Shown here: one piece after another, positions 12,791 through 25,440 of the stretch | Layout: each line of letters starts with the position of its first letter | How positions within the stretch are numbered: position 1 is the first letter of the stretch | Assembly (NCBI GenBank): GCA_028023455.1 | Contig: JAQFVV010006425.1 | Coordinates: 562,001 to 626,000, forward strand | Direction of reading: 5' to 3' | Length of the DNA: 64,000 nucleotides | Source: Epiperipatus broadwayi | Lineage: Eukaryota; Onychophora; Udeonychophora; Euonychophora; Peripatidae | Position numbers and translations under genes: made by a program | Notes under the pieces: model-generated | What the model saw: the letters and a program-made list of their open reading frames with translations, nothing else | Database searches by the model: none | Told to the model about the DNA's origin: nothing

Positions 12791-12960
12791 CTTGGTCATC
12801 ATCATCATCAATTAACTGCAGGATGAAGGTCTCTCCAAGTTCAATCCATCTTCTCTGATCTTTAGCTTCTCTTCTCCACATCATCCCTGCATACTTTCTT
12901 ATTTCATCCATCCATCTCACATGTGGTCTCTTTCTGGATCTTTTACAATCTGTTATTTTG
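12791..12960 (-). pseudogene. 3' end fragment of an RTE-type LINE
   Basis: It begins with TCATCATCATCATCAA (the reverse complement of an ATG-repeat tail) followed by the reverse complement of the segment seen at 6950-7138, including the region encoding RWMDEIRK and KDRRW-like motifs. It stops abruptly near 12955, so it is shorter than the copies at 6.8 and 27.8 kb. It has no coding capacity. Confidence 0.75.
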
Positions 12961-15295
12961 GTAAGCTGTCATATATATATATATATTTACAATAAATTTG
13001 TGAAAATCACAAAGTGTGGTAAAATATTTTACATTTTATTTTGTTAGGTGCAACATCTCATTAGAGTGTATGCTACACTTAAACATCATATCTAATCTTT
13101 CTGTGCTAATTCGTTACCAATTCATAGTCTCAAAAAGACAAAAATACAAGTAAAAAGCGTTGAAGTTATATATATATAATAAGTAATCTCCTTTTTGTAG
13201 AATGTATTTGAAACATTAAAAGCATTCCTAGAGACCATTCTTTGAATATGTAATAATAGAAAAGTCATCGTCATAATGTATCTAAGAGTCTATACAAAGA
13301 AATAATTTTAATCCGTTTAAATTAAAAATCGCACCATGTCCATTAACGATTTTTTTTTTTTTTAAATCATCTTAAAAATAAAAAGAACCCAGTTATATAT
13401 AAATTCAAGTTTTGTTTTACTTGAAAATAAACACTGCAATTTTAACATAATAAAGCATTTTGAATTTTTGTTATTGCTTTATAATATATAGTAATTGAAT
13501 ATATTGTTCTAGAGGGTTTAGTTTATTTGTAACGTGATCAACTTGAATTCATGTTTCGGCAACTTCAGCTTTATGACTTTTGACGCGCAAATAAATTCCC
13601 ATTCAACAAACTTGTCGATTGTTTTTATTATAATTTAAATATATTTTCACGGGAAAATATTAAAAACGGACCTAATAAAAATTAATAAATAATTTTCTTA
13701 TTTTTAATGTTGGCCTACATTAGACCTACCGTGCTTTAAAATAATGTAATATATTATTATTGTTTATTTATAGTTTGAACAAACTATTTTTAACAAAACA
13801 TATTATTACTAAATTATTATTTATTTTCACTTCATTAGTCAACTCAGATCTTATTATATATATATATATATTTTCAAAAGCATCATGATATAATGAAGAA
13901 ATAACATTTTGAAGAAATGACAAAACATCATGGTACAAAATTATTGAGCTTAATAGGTAAGTATAGCAGACGTAAATTGTCTCTAATAAAACAAATGACT
14001 TTCCAATCATCTCTAATATATCGTGCAACAGAATTGCATTTTCAAGTTGTTTGAAATTTCAATATTTTTTCAGTTTGTTTCACTCTTTCTAGCTATGAAT
14101 AGCTGGATACTCATTCATACTTCACATACATTCTAAGTCTGATTGGAACACACACAGAATTGAAGTTTAATCTTGCTTAAATTTAAAGCCATGTTTAAAA
14201 TTATTAGATACATAGGATACTATTGCCCTACCATTAAGCTCAATAAACCTAATAATTTATTCTTATTTTTCAATCAAAAAGTTAGCTTAGTTAATAATAT
14301 TTTTGTAGTGTAATTTTCACTACACCAATATCACCCGAGGTGGAGACTGGTTTCAATCAACTAATAAATGACTAATAAAAATTATTGTTAGTGTAGTAAA
14401 TTCTACATTTTACTTTTTTTTTTTAATTCAATAATCACAAAAAAACTAACAGTTTTTATAAAATAGTGATTATAAATATTATTATATTGCATACTTTATG
14501 TACGGAATAATAATTACTGCAATTACCTACCATGATCTTGATTTAAAACTTTAATCTAGTCTTGTTTATATAATAGTGAAAATTGTTTCATGTTCCAGAC
14601 AGAGGTATTTGTATGATAGTTGCATGTACGTAGTTCTTACTAGTGGTACCATCATCCTCATATTAATATAGACAAGAAGATGCTAATTGTTAATTTCACT
14701 TATTTTATAATGAAAATAATATCTTTTAAATAATAAAAAAATGATGAATGTGTTCTAAATAAATAAAAATAGCAATGAGATCAAACGCAACTCCATAATA
14801 AATTGAATAGAAAAAAAAAAAACCAGAAATTAATATGTTTAGTGAAAGTGTGATCAATATAAATTTATGGAAAGAAATTAAATTACTGTCAAGGAAAAAT
14901 ATGATTACTGAGAGAACAAAACCAATTCTTTATGTCAATTATTTTCTTTTCAAATATTTGCATTATCATACTTGTTTAAAATATTTTTTCAATCAGTTTT
15001 TGTTTACTAAAGATATTAATTTTTTATTCGTTTTAATATGAAACTTACTATAAAATTACTGTTTGCTTTCATCACTAGAGTAAATTTTTTTAGAATTATG
15101 TTTTTCCTAGTTAAATAATTTATTTTTTTCCAGAATAACAATGATTATACTTAGTAAAAATATTTAGTTTCAATTATCGTTTTTTTTTCATTTAGGATAT
15201 TAATTTCAGATTTATTTTCTAAATAAATTATATTATTTTTAAATATTGTTTTATTTAAAAAACAACAACACATAATTATCATTACAACCAAAATT
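12961..15295. other. AT-rich non-coding, nothing recognised
   Basis: Open frames at 13768-14028 (minus) and 14835-15041 (plus) are low-complexity with no motif. There are AT dinucleotide tracts near 12970 and 13857. No repeat was matched. Confidence 0.4.
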
Positions 15296-16112
15296 ACTTA
15301 CCTTATCTATGTGATGTGATGTGATGTACTGTGGCTTTTTTTTAAACGGAGTCAGGAATCTCTCAGCAATTATATCCAGAAACCTGTTAGCCACTTTATT
15401 TTTCATTCTACACTCTAAATTTTTCCATATTCTGCTCCATCCCATTTCCACAATATAACCTTTGTCAACTGTATGGTCTTTATATCTAAATCACACTTAT
15501 CTTTTTCCAAACCCAGCATAAAAATCAATAATCCACTTTTTATATAATCACTTTTTTCATATTTATTCTTCCATAACTTCATTATATATATCCTTTCTGT
15601 TTCCAAGGATTCACATTCAATTAACAGATGCCTAATATTGTCTATTTCTTCCTTATATAATTTAGAGGCTAAATCACCCATATTTTCCCATTTACATGTA
15701 TATTCTCTTGTTGCTAAAAATTACCTTCAAGCCTTAAACAATAAACTACTTTCCTTACTATTACCATATATTAACTCACACCTAATATTCTGTTTATTTC
15801 TATATATATATTTAAACTCTTTTTACTCTCCATACTAGTTCTCCATCTCTCTAACTCCCTATTCTTTATTAATAAATCTATTTTTATCTCATTCCTTACC
15901 ACTATAACACTCAGCAATCCTCGTGATCCCATCTTTTGTACAAATATACTGATATAAATTATTTATACAAATCTTTTGCATACCACATTATCTTTCTCAC
16001 CCATCTTGTTGTCTGCCTTTTACTTGTAACCCAATTAAATACTATTTTGGCTATTCTTTTATTATCCATAAACATTTTCATTTTACTTTTTTTTAAATAT
16101 GTGGATGGTGGC
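15296..16112 (-). pseudogene. C-terminal fragment of a LINE polyprotein (SGNH/EN/RT family)
   Basis: Reading the minus strand from 16112 down, the translation runs parallel to the copy at 47.4-48.2 kb: KIAKIVFNWV-like residues, then REYTCKWENMGDL, then the decayed zinc-knuckle region (LIECESLETER), FMLGLEKDKCDLD, LWKWDGAEYGK and FLTPFKKKPQYITSHH, ending in a short ATCAC-type tandem tail at about 15311-15330. There are frameshifts and stops, and the first Cys pair of the knuckle is lost (SKLYK for CKLCK). It is a dead, 5'-truncated copy. Plus-strand frames over this interval are shadows. Confidence 0.75.
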
Positions 16113-19100
16113 TCCACCAATTAGTACACACGTTAATTAACACCAGATTTCATCAATCATTTATTCAAGCCATAATAAATGTAGTTGGATACTTAAAATT
16201 GGACAATAAATTGTTATACTGCTTTTTGATTTAGAGATGAATAAATGTATTTAAAATCTTTAAAACTCTCATCATCTATTACAAATTCTGATAATATATT
16301 CTCCAAGTTCTTTTATGGAGAGGTAATAAGATGACATTTGTATTGCCCAGATCTATATAAAGATTATTTTCATTTTTACCAATCTATATATTTTTAGAAT
16401 GTAACTATATAATAAGTGTTATGTTTGAAGTTAGAATGTATCCCCCCCCCCCCCAGGTTAACATTATTATTGTCTATCTTGTAGAAGATTACTATTTTTA
16501 TACACTTTGTTTCAGGCTATATTACGAAATATTTGTTAATTTTTTAAATTTATAACATTAAAATACATTCTAAAAATAATTACTTCACTTTTAAATTTTA
16601 ATTAAAATTATAACGTTTTTTTATTGTTTTTAATTTTATTAAAAAACAGGCTTATTTAAGTTGTTAATACAATGTTCAAAAAATCAAAATATAAAGAATT
16701 TAAATGCATTTTAAAAAAAAATTGTGAAGTATTTTTCAAAGTTAAATTTTATGTTTGTAGCCCTTCTTGATACTTTATATTTTTAGAAATTTTGAAATAT
16801 AGTAAAAGTAATAATACTATGCCTGTTTGTGGGTTTGTGGTGATAGTAAATTATTTGTTTTTATATGTTTCCATCATTAATTTAATTGCTGAATATATTT
16901 TAAGAAAAACTCAAAGTCTTTATCTTTCCAAATACATTCAACTGTTACCAATAAATTAGTTTGTATATAACACACCACTCGATTGGATTATTGTTCTTCC
17001 TCCTTCAGCTATTGGTGGCCAAACCAGTGACTGTTTAACTTGGATGTTGAACTAGTAATTTTTGCATTTCTAAATACTTTATTTAAGAGTATGTTTTAAC
17101 AGGCTAGCCTGTGAAAGAATAGAGTATGTTTTTAGAATACCATCTTGAACTTTGTATTCATAAAACTAAAAGGTGTCTGCACACCTCTGGTATTATAGTG
17201 ATATTATTATACCACCATCACATAAAAAAGAGAGGAAAATAATATCACTTGAAACATTTTTTATACTAACTTGTGCATTATTATATACTGTTTAAATGCA
17301 TTTGAAAAAGTATAAATGTATTCCAATTGCTTTAAAAAAATATGCAACAATTCAGTTGGATAATGGAAAAAAATTCCCATATAAATACAATAATTATGCA
17401 ATTATTTTTCCTGGAGATCATGTGAAATTTAAATGCCTCAAGTAAAGATTGAGCAATTTTATTCACTTAAATGAACTATATTGTTATGCATGGTTGTATA
17501 TAGTATTAGGGTGATAGACACTGGGGCAGAATATCCATGGGGCATTGTCATGGTTCTGTCACTTTTGTTGTTCAGTCTTTTTATGAACTATTAAACAATA
17601 AATAATTTGTTTCTATTAATGATCTCATATATTTTTATTTTACTTATACAATAAAGTCTGCTATAACAAAGGCTTAAGCAGTAAACAATTAATATTAAGA
17701 ATTCTTTTTCTTGCTAACCTGAGATTAATGCAATGCATTCAAGGACAATACAAAGAACATTAAAATGGCAAAAATCTTTGCCATATAAGGCTAAGTTATG
17801 TATTTAATGTATAATATTGAAATGCAGGTATATTTTATATCTCTAAAGTTTAGGTGTAATTAAAGAGGATTTGAATACAGACTTTTAAGCTATTTTATAT
17901 AGCCCTTTCTTTTTTAATGGTAAAAATGTTGAACATATTTTTATTTAAAAATATTTTTCTAATTGCACATTATGTAATAATTTTATCCAAGAGCCATAAA
18001 AGCAGAATCTGTAACAAGAAAATTCTAATTTGAAGTTTAACTCAAATGATAAAAGTCTAAATGATACTTCAATATTAAAATGTAAATATCCCTATTTGTC
18101 TCTACTAGGTACATATAATGTAATTATTTAATCATATTCTATGAAAGTAGAATTTGAAATCTAATTAATTCTTGAACTGATTTATACTGAATGACTAATA
18201 CAGCAAAATTAGTCACTATTTTTTATACTTTTTATTTTAATAATTTAACTTAATTTTTTTATTTAATTTTTATATTACTTAAAATACTCATTCTAAAAAT
18301 AAGTTTGTAAATAAATATATAATAGGTATATGATGCCACTATAAAATTGTATGTGTCACAGTTTCATGTTGTTTTCTGTAATTGAGCTATCTCATTATCT
18401 TTCTAGGTATGTCTATATTTTGAAAAAATCAAATTAGCTTGAATTTAGCTCATACAGTATAAATTTTATGTTCCTTTATTTGGGTTTAATGGGATCTCAC
18501 ACCACTTGTATTTTCTTCTCATTTTTTGCAATCTATGGCTATATTTTTTACCTCTTTAGACAAATATAATATTTATTGCAAATAATGCTTACAATAATGA
18601 AAAAACAAATCTTTTTTGTTTTAATAACTGATTGTGAAAAAACAATCAATATTCCAGTTAAAAGTTATTTTAAACAAAAATAATTTGTCTCCATTTTTTA
18701 TGAATTTATGATTATATATTTTAAGTTTTATATACATATATTGTTGTACTTATTATAAATAATGATTATAATAAAAAAATTTAGATAATAAAATTATATT
18801 ATAAATAATACTTCTTTTAATAGAGGTATCAGATACCAGTTGTAGCATTTACACAACCATTATTTGTTAAAATAATATAATATTTTTGCAAATAAAAAAA
18901 AAAGTGTACTAAAATGAAATAAATAATCATATAAATTCATTTTTAGTATTCTGGGTAAATAAATCTATTTTTAGTGAAATATTTTCTTTTCTTAATAAAG
19001 TATTATTAGTAAAATGAATTTTACTAAAGAATGCTTTCAAATTTTGAAATCATTTTTAGAGTCTTAAAATTCCACTTAAAATTACAAAAAAAAAAAACAA

Positions 19101-21803
19101 TTAAAAATAATATTGAAGTGAGTCTTTTATAACAATAGATCTCTCTAATTTTAACAATAGGCTCTTCAAGTTTGTTGTAATTTATTACTTTTCATTATAT
19201 ATATATTCAAATAAATAAATATTATTCTGGAATTAATAAGTTTGTTATTGCAAGCCTAATATAAAACATATAATGTTTGAGTATAATTAATAACAAATTC
19301 AGCAATTTTATTACTTTAATTTGACTGAGTATTTTTTTATTAATGTTGTTTTGTTGACACTAAAGAACTTGTAGCTTTGAGCAAACAATACAAAAGGCAA
19401 TCGGTTTTATAAATATATATGTGTGTATGTTTGGATGTGTTTTAAATAAAAGAATATGCCTTCAATAAATACGCACTTTGTAAAGTAAAAGAATGCAATA
19501 AAAAAATACCTGAATAAATTATAAAAAGTTTATCAATTGATTCTTTAGCTAACTATTTTTATTATAGATTATTTGAATCTATAAACGGAAGACTAAATTA
19601 ATATTAAGACGTTGTTAAATATAAGGCTCAGTCTGTCTCCTTGATTAGTTACAGGGATTTCAGAATAGCTTATAGTTGTATTTGAAATTGCATTAGTATT
19701 ATATATATATATATATCATTCTCTCTGTATAAATATATCACCAAATAGTATGCTTATATACAATCAAAGTTATTGTATAGGTTGCTCTACGTTTTACTTT
19801 TGCTGACAGTTAGTTTAGCTTGCCGGGCTTTTCTAGAGTTCTGCATTATTTCATTTATGGATTACTAATGAAAATCTCACAAAAATTGGATAAATATCGG
19901 TAAAAAAAAACCCAAAAACATATTCATATCCATATTTATAATATAAAATTAGTTGTTTTCCTTTTCGTTCTTGTTTATTAATAAATTGGACAAATTGTCG
20001 CTAAATTATATAGCATTTATTTTATTAAATTAATTGAAAACACTGTAGACTGACTTCGAAAACCATGTTTGTAAACGAAAATATTTGAAATAATATAACA
20101 TTTAGTTTTATTTTTAAAATCAAAATATATCTATATTTGCTAAAGAAAAAAAAATTATCTCCATTGATTAAAAATATTCACGTTCAAATACCCTTTTGGT
20201 TCAATTTGTTGAGCTAAATATTGCCCTTCAATATTATTGATGTTATCTATGTTAAGTTATTTGTCTGAAAGCAGTTTGATGAACAAAACAAAGTAATATG
20301 AATCAAGAAATAAAAATTAATCATAATGCAAACCAAAAAAAATATTTATTTAGTAAAAAATCGGTTATAGTTATTTAATTCATTAATTTTTTTTTTTTAA
20401 AAATTGCTCCACACAAGTAAGACAACACATATTCTAATTTCATATGTAAAATTGTTATTATATTATAGTACTTCTACACTAAAATATCATGCAAAAATTA
20501 TATTACAGTGAGTAACCATGAATCCATTTTTTACCAAAAACGAATTCTTCCTAGAACATTACAATTGCAGAATTTATTTTCAGTAAAAAAATAAAGTGCT
20601 CGCAAAAAAATTACAAAATCATTAATTTAATAAGCATGCAATTAATGATTTACTTACTGTTTTTACATATACATTATTTTATTTGTATATTGCAAGTTGT
20701 TGATTTTTAATAAACATATATAAGTATGTGTGTATTTTCTTTCATGAAATACGCGGTTGACAAAAAGTTTTTCGACCAAGGAAGGAAATATTGTAATGCC
20801 GAATAAGCTCAAAATGTGAGTCTTGGGAATAAAGAAACTTTTACACATGTCTAAAATCAGGAATGTTTGATGGAATGGAAGTATAACATATAATATATAT
20901 GTGAAGACAAATTTTTGTATATCTAAAAAATGTGTATAAGAAATTAAATTATAACATAAGTTATATATATCTCATTCATTTCAAAATAAGTGAAATGGTG
21001 TTTCAAAATGTAACCATAGTGAGAGACGTTGATCTGACATTTGTGTTGATGTATGATTGTAATATGACTGAGATAAAGATGAAAGACGCATAGATAAACA
21101 CAAAAATCTTGAAAATATATATGAATGTGTATTCTCTCTTTCATAAAAACTACCTTGTTGACATTAAGTATTGGATAAAAGATTTCAGGCTTCCAAAATT
21201 TTAATCTTACAATTTTTTAGTTAGTTTTATAAAATATAGAGCAATGACTTTTTTTTTAATAAAAAAAAAAACTAATATTAGTTATTTAAATAATTTTGTA
21301 TATCATTGCTTGGGATAAAGTTTTACTATAAATTATTTACAACGCAAATTTAAGCTTTACATTTTTTTCTTCTAATAGTATATACATTCCTATGTATATA
21401 TAAAATACAAATTCATATAACACTACAATACCAGCCAAAATAACAAAATTTTACTAAAATTTTTACACAACCACGGATTCATTTTTTAAGAAATAGAACT
21501 TGTCAAATAATATTTAACTAAACATGCAACATATATATTCCATTATTCACTTCAAAAACCAATTTACTTTAACATCAAAAGATGTCCTCATGAGATTTAT
21601 GACCTCAGATTCTAAAAAAAATATCTCTTCACAAGGTGAATTTGCTAATAGATGATACCATGTTTGTAGAAGAATTTTAATGAAATTTTGTTTTTGACTA
21701 ATATTGTAATGTTATATGAATTTCTCTTTTATTTATAATTACTACTGTATTTGATTCATATATATATATAAAGTTTTTAAAAATCATATATTGCCATTCT
21801 AAA

Positions 21804-21837
<34 letters not shown>

Positions 21838-21870
21838 AATGTAAAAATACAGTACCCGTTATAAAATATT
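16113..21870. other. long AT-rich stretch without recognised elements
   Basis: It holds a poly-C tract (16442-16454), several AT dinucleotide tracts (for example 19698-19717) and many A/T homopolymers. Slightly GC-richer patches at 16985-17220 and 17505-17580 may be old repeats, but I found no second copy. No exon with plausible coding and splice sites was seen. Confidence 0.4.
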
Positions 21871-22319
21871 ATATATATATAATTTTTAACGGTAAATACA
21901 ATATTATAGTTTAAATTCTTTTGTAGTGCTTTTGATTAAGTGGTAATCCTCATCAGCTTTAACTGAATTTCAAATTTTTTTAAACTTAATGTTAAGTATA
22001 TTTTCATAAGCTGTGTATGGCCATATTTGCAACTTGCCTATTAATAACATAAGTTTACATTTAATAGTAATGAAATAAAAATATTAATGGAAGAAAGAAA
22101 TCATAAAAAAAGGAAAATTAAAGAGGCAATGTTAATTGATAAATATAAGAATGATGTTATTAATAGGCAAGTTGCAAATACGGCCATACACAGTTTATGG
22201 AAATATATGTAACCTTAAGTTTAAAAAATTTAAAATTCAGTTAAAGCTGACTTAATGAAAAGCGCTACAAAAGAATTTAAACTATAATATTGTATTTACT
22301 GTTAAATTTTATATATATT
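21871..22319. repeat. long inverted repeat (foldback/MITE-like)
   Basis: The left arm 21871-22050 and right arm 22154-22319 are imperfect reverse complements; for example GTATGGCCATATTTGCAACTT on the left pairs with AAGTTGCAAATACGGCCATAC on the right. The spacer is about 103 bp, and the outer ends sit in AT tracts. There is no coding capacity. The arms differ at scattered positions, so the element is not very recent. Confidence 0.8.
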
Positions 22320-22426
22320 GGTTGACTGACCATATGATGATGATTATGTAATATGTGCATTTACTGTGTTAATACCAATTATTAAAAGTGATTTTATAGT
22401 TCCTATTCAAATTAATTTTAATAAAT
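22320..22426. other. spacer between two inverted-repeat elements
   Basis: Unremarkable AT-rich sequence separating the repeats on either side. Confidence 0.4.
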
Positions 22427-22835
22427 ATATCAGCCTTTCAAGCTAATTGTGCATACACTTTTGCGAGTGTTAATAATAATAAATGAATACTTTCTCTCCA
22501 ATACAAGATATAGTATTTATGCAGGAATAAAATGAATCCACTTATTCCTACAACTCAAATGCTTATATATGAGCAAATCTGAAGTACTGGCAAGGAAAGC
22601 ATGAGGATGGAACACTCACTTTAAATTACTATATACGATGTCTGAATGAATGACGTCAGTGAAATTGTCTAGAATTTACTAAATGTCATTCTAACTGAAA
22701 CTTAATCATATGTAAATAAGCATTTATTTTTATTCCTGCATAAATACTATATTGTATTGGAGAGAAAGTATTCATTTATTATTATTAACACTTGCAAAAG
22801 CGTATGCACAATTAGCTTGAAAGGCTGATATTTGA
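22427..22835. repeat. MITE-like element with ~105-bp terminal inverted repeats
   Basis: It starts ATATCAGCCTTTCAAGCTAA and ends with its reverse complement TTAGCTTGAAAGGCTGATAT. Between these inverted ends (22427-22530 and 22729-22835) lies about 200 bp of unique interior with CGATGTCTGAATGAATGACG and TAGAATTTACTAAATGTC. This is the form of a non-autonomous DNA transposon. No transposase is encoded. Confidence 0.75.
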
Positions 22836-22867
22836 ATGCAATACAATTGTAAACATGCGCTATCTAA

Positions 22868-23168
22868 AAATAAATGCTTATTTACATATGATTAAGTTTC
22901 TGTTAGAATGACATTTAGTAAATTCTAGACAATTTCACCATCATTCATTCAGACATCGTATATAGTAATTTAAAGTGAGTGTTCCATCCTCACGCTTTCC
23001 TTGCCAGTACTTCAGATTTGCTCATATATAAGCATTTGAGTTGTAGGAATAAGTTGATTCATTTTATTCCTGCATAAATACTATATCTTGTATTGGAGAG
23101 AAAGTATTCATTTATTATTATTAACACTCGCAAAAGTGTATACACAATTAGCTTGAAAGGCTGATATT
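22868..23168. repeat. inverted partial copy of the same MITE-like element
   Basis: It contains the reverse complement of the interior of the 22427-22835 element (22868-23063), followed by one terminal repeat (23064-23168). Its other terminal repeat is missing. With its neighbour it forms an outer inverted repeat of about 300 bp per arm. Confidence 0.75.
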
Positions 23169-24150
23169 TGAATTATTTAATATAAAAATGGATAGAAACT
23201 AGTTCTTACCTTGTTTCAGAATAAAGGTAATACAAGTGTTGGAACTGTTAACATTGGCATAGAAATTCAGCTACTAGATATCTATGTTATACATAAAAGT
23301 GAAAAGGAATGAAGTGCAGTTGGATGTCTGCACTATGATAAATTTGAGATTAGGAATGTTCTGTCATAAATAAAAAAACATTTTAATCCTGCAATGTGAT
23401 GCTCCTCATTCACTTTTATCCGTAAAAAAGTTAAATATGGTTAGAAATCATACCTTATTTTCTGTAAAAGTGGTTTCATTAAAAGTATCAGCTTGCAACA
23501 CATATGTGGCTATTCTTGTATTTAATATTTCCAATCCATCTGATTAATGAACATAGTTCACAAATGAATGCTATTGAAAGACTGGAGTCAGATTGTTTTA
23601 TTTTTACTTATAGTTGATTGTAATATGATAGTGATAAGAAATGCCTTAATAATTTTTTTTTAAAAAGTTTGAAATTATTAATATTGCAAAAATCATGATT
23701 TCCATTATAAATATTTGAATTAAACACTATTAAGTATTGTAGTGTTTTGTAAAAATGGCAGGCATGTTTGTGCACTCCAGAAAAACTAGAATGTATTTGA
23801 GAGGTTGTTTTTAGATCGCGCACTGATAACTGAGGAATTTAATTAACGTAATGGCGGACGATAATTCCAAGAGATATTTGCTAATTGCAAATATTTCTAG
23901 ATAAAAGACATTACCTTATTGGACAATAATTAATTGCTGCAGTTATCAGAAAGTGATAAGAAGACTGGGTAACAACTATGCAGGACAGTGTAATATAGGC
24001 AGTAGTAGAGAGCAGTCATGCAGTATTAGAGGCAGTATTTAAGTAGAGATATCTCGCGTCAGTGCTTGTGGTTAATGACCAGCACCCAGTGGAAATGTAG
24101 TCCATGGGTGTAGCTGAAAGAGCCTATAGAGATGGGGAGATTGCAGCAGA
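23169..24150. other. mixed non-coding DNA left of a minisatellite
   Basis: The part from about 23,820 to 24,150 is less AT-rich and continuous in character with the minisatellite that follows. It could be the 5' part of a retroelement or an old transcript, but no family was recognised. Confidence 0.35.
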
Positions 24151-24382
24151 GATATTGAGAGCATTCATTGCAGAGCATTAGTTGCAGACCATTCATTGGA
24201 GAGCATCTGTTTGCAGACCATTCATTGGAGAGCATTCATTGCGGACCATTTCATTTGGAGAGCACCCATGGAAGAGTATTCATTGCAGACCATTCATTTG
24301 GAGAGCATTCATTGCAGAGAATACAGAGTGTATTCAGAGCATTTGTTGCAGACCATTCGTTGGAGAGCATTTGTTGCAAGAG
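24151..24382 (+). repeat. minisatellite of ~30-bp GCATTCATTGCAGACC units
   Basis: Variants of the unit GAGAGCATTCATTG-CAGACCATTCATTG repeat about seven times with indels and substitutions. Three overlapping plus-strand frames of 67-86 codons stay open through it, which follows from the unit lacking stops and does not show protein coding. Confidence 0.8.
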
Positions 24383-25246
24383 AACATCATGGTAATTGAG
24401 CATAGTTATTTGCTGACCGCACAGTCATACTTGTGGATATAACATTGGCACAGTCAGACTGGCAGATATAACAAGTATATTTACTATTGTCTAAACTTAC
24501 TAAATATTAAAGAAAGTTTATTTTTTGAAAAAAAAAATACTTACAGTAAGGGAAAATGCCAGATACTTTCCATTAAGAATATCATGGGGCCACGCTCCTA
24601 AATCTTTACTTTATAAACATTACATAATTTTTATAAAAAAAAAATTAATATCTTTAATACTTAAACTGGAGTTTGTCAATTCCTTTATACTGTGTCTTCA
24701 TGTTTGTTGTTATTATTTTTTAATAGTTTCTTTTATTATTATTGCAAAAAAACTACTCCAGTTTTAATTTCGAGAAGTTACTTTTCCATTAATAAAACCT
24801 GCTTATTTTTACAACTAATATATTTACATGCATATACTTTCTATTGCTCTACTATTTTTATACTTCTTTTCAAACGTTTTTTTTTTTTAATTTGTTATTT
24901 CACTTTTTGTTTTCAATTACATCATCATTATAGATTGTCATATATCCCTAACTTTTTTTTTACTTATTACAATTTTGTTTCTATTTTTTTTAATCTTGCT
25001 TCTAAAATAATATACACAACATTACATGTATATTTACATCGATAATACATAACTTAAAATTTATCTTTATTCCTATCTTCTCTAATGATGCGTCTTCTTT
25101 CACAGAATTTTATTATATCTATATCTAATATTTTCATAGTCTTCTCTGTCTTTATTATCTTAACAGCCTATGTAGCTAATTTGCAATTACGTTTTTTTAA
25201 TTGTGAAGGATTTAGATTAAGCGGTTGTAACTGAATTGATATATAT
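24383..25246. other. non-coding, T-rich right half
   Basis: 24,480-24,600 has A-rich sequence, then ATCATGGGGCCACGCTCC, which could be part of a retroelement leader, but no terminal repeat pair was found. From 24,600 to 25,200 the sequence is T-rich, and the 117-codon frame there is low-complexity Phe/Tyr/Leu without motifs. Confidence 0.35.
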
Positions 25247-25261
25247 ATATATATATATGTG

Positions 25262-25440
25262 GGAGATGATAATCTGGACCAACTGATGAGTGTTGGTTCA
25301 TCATGAAATACGTACATTTAAATTCATTTAACTCTTTCACATGTGTTTGATGTTTGAAAGAAGTTTGAGTGTCTGTGTTCAAATCCCCTGTATTACATCT
25401 ATAATGCAGGTATGTAAAATACATTTTTATATTATATATA
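25262..25440 (+). repeat. hammerhead/tRNA-like short repeat, single copy
   Basis: Order on the plus strand: GGGAGATGATAATCTGGACC, hammerhead core region, ~50 bp linker, then GTGTTCAAATCCCC (box B-like, 25375-25388) and a TATTACAT-type end. This is the best single, non-palindromic copy of the family found as palindromes at 38 and 51.5 kb. The box B suggests RNA polymerase III transcription. It is preceded by an (AT)n tract. Confidence 0.65.
25268..25322 (+). ncRNA. decayed type I hammerhead ribozyme motif
   Basis: AATCTGGACCAA precedes a perfect CTGATGAG core half. Stem II (GTGTT, loop GGTTC, ATCAT) is weakened by a mismatch, and GAAA then follows. The short palindromic stem III (TACGTA) is kept, but the returning strand of stem I is lost (TTTAA where the other copies have TTGGT). 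It is probably inactive in this copy. Confidence 0.5.

Noticed and set aside
15638-16124. Plus-strand frames of 62-66 codons
   Set aside because: They are shadows opposite the minus-strand LINE C-terminal fragment.
24575-24600. ATCATGGGGCCACGCTCC as a retroelement primer binding site
   Set aside because: I could not match it to a known tRNA 3' end or find paired LTRs, so no LTR element is claimed.
24692-25045. 117-codon Phe/Tyr/Leu-rich frame
   Set aside because: T-rich DNA gives such membrane-like translations by chance; no motif and no codon signal.
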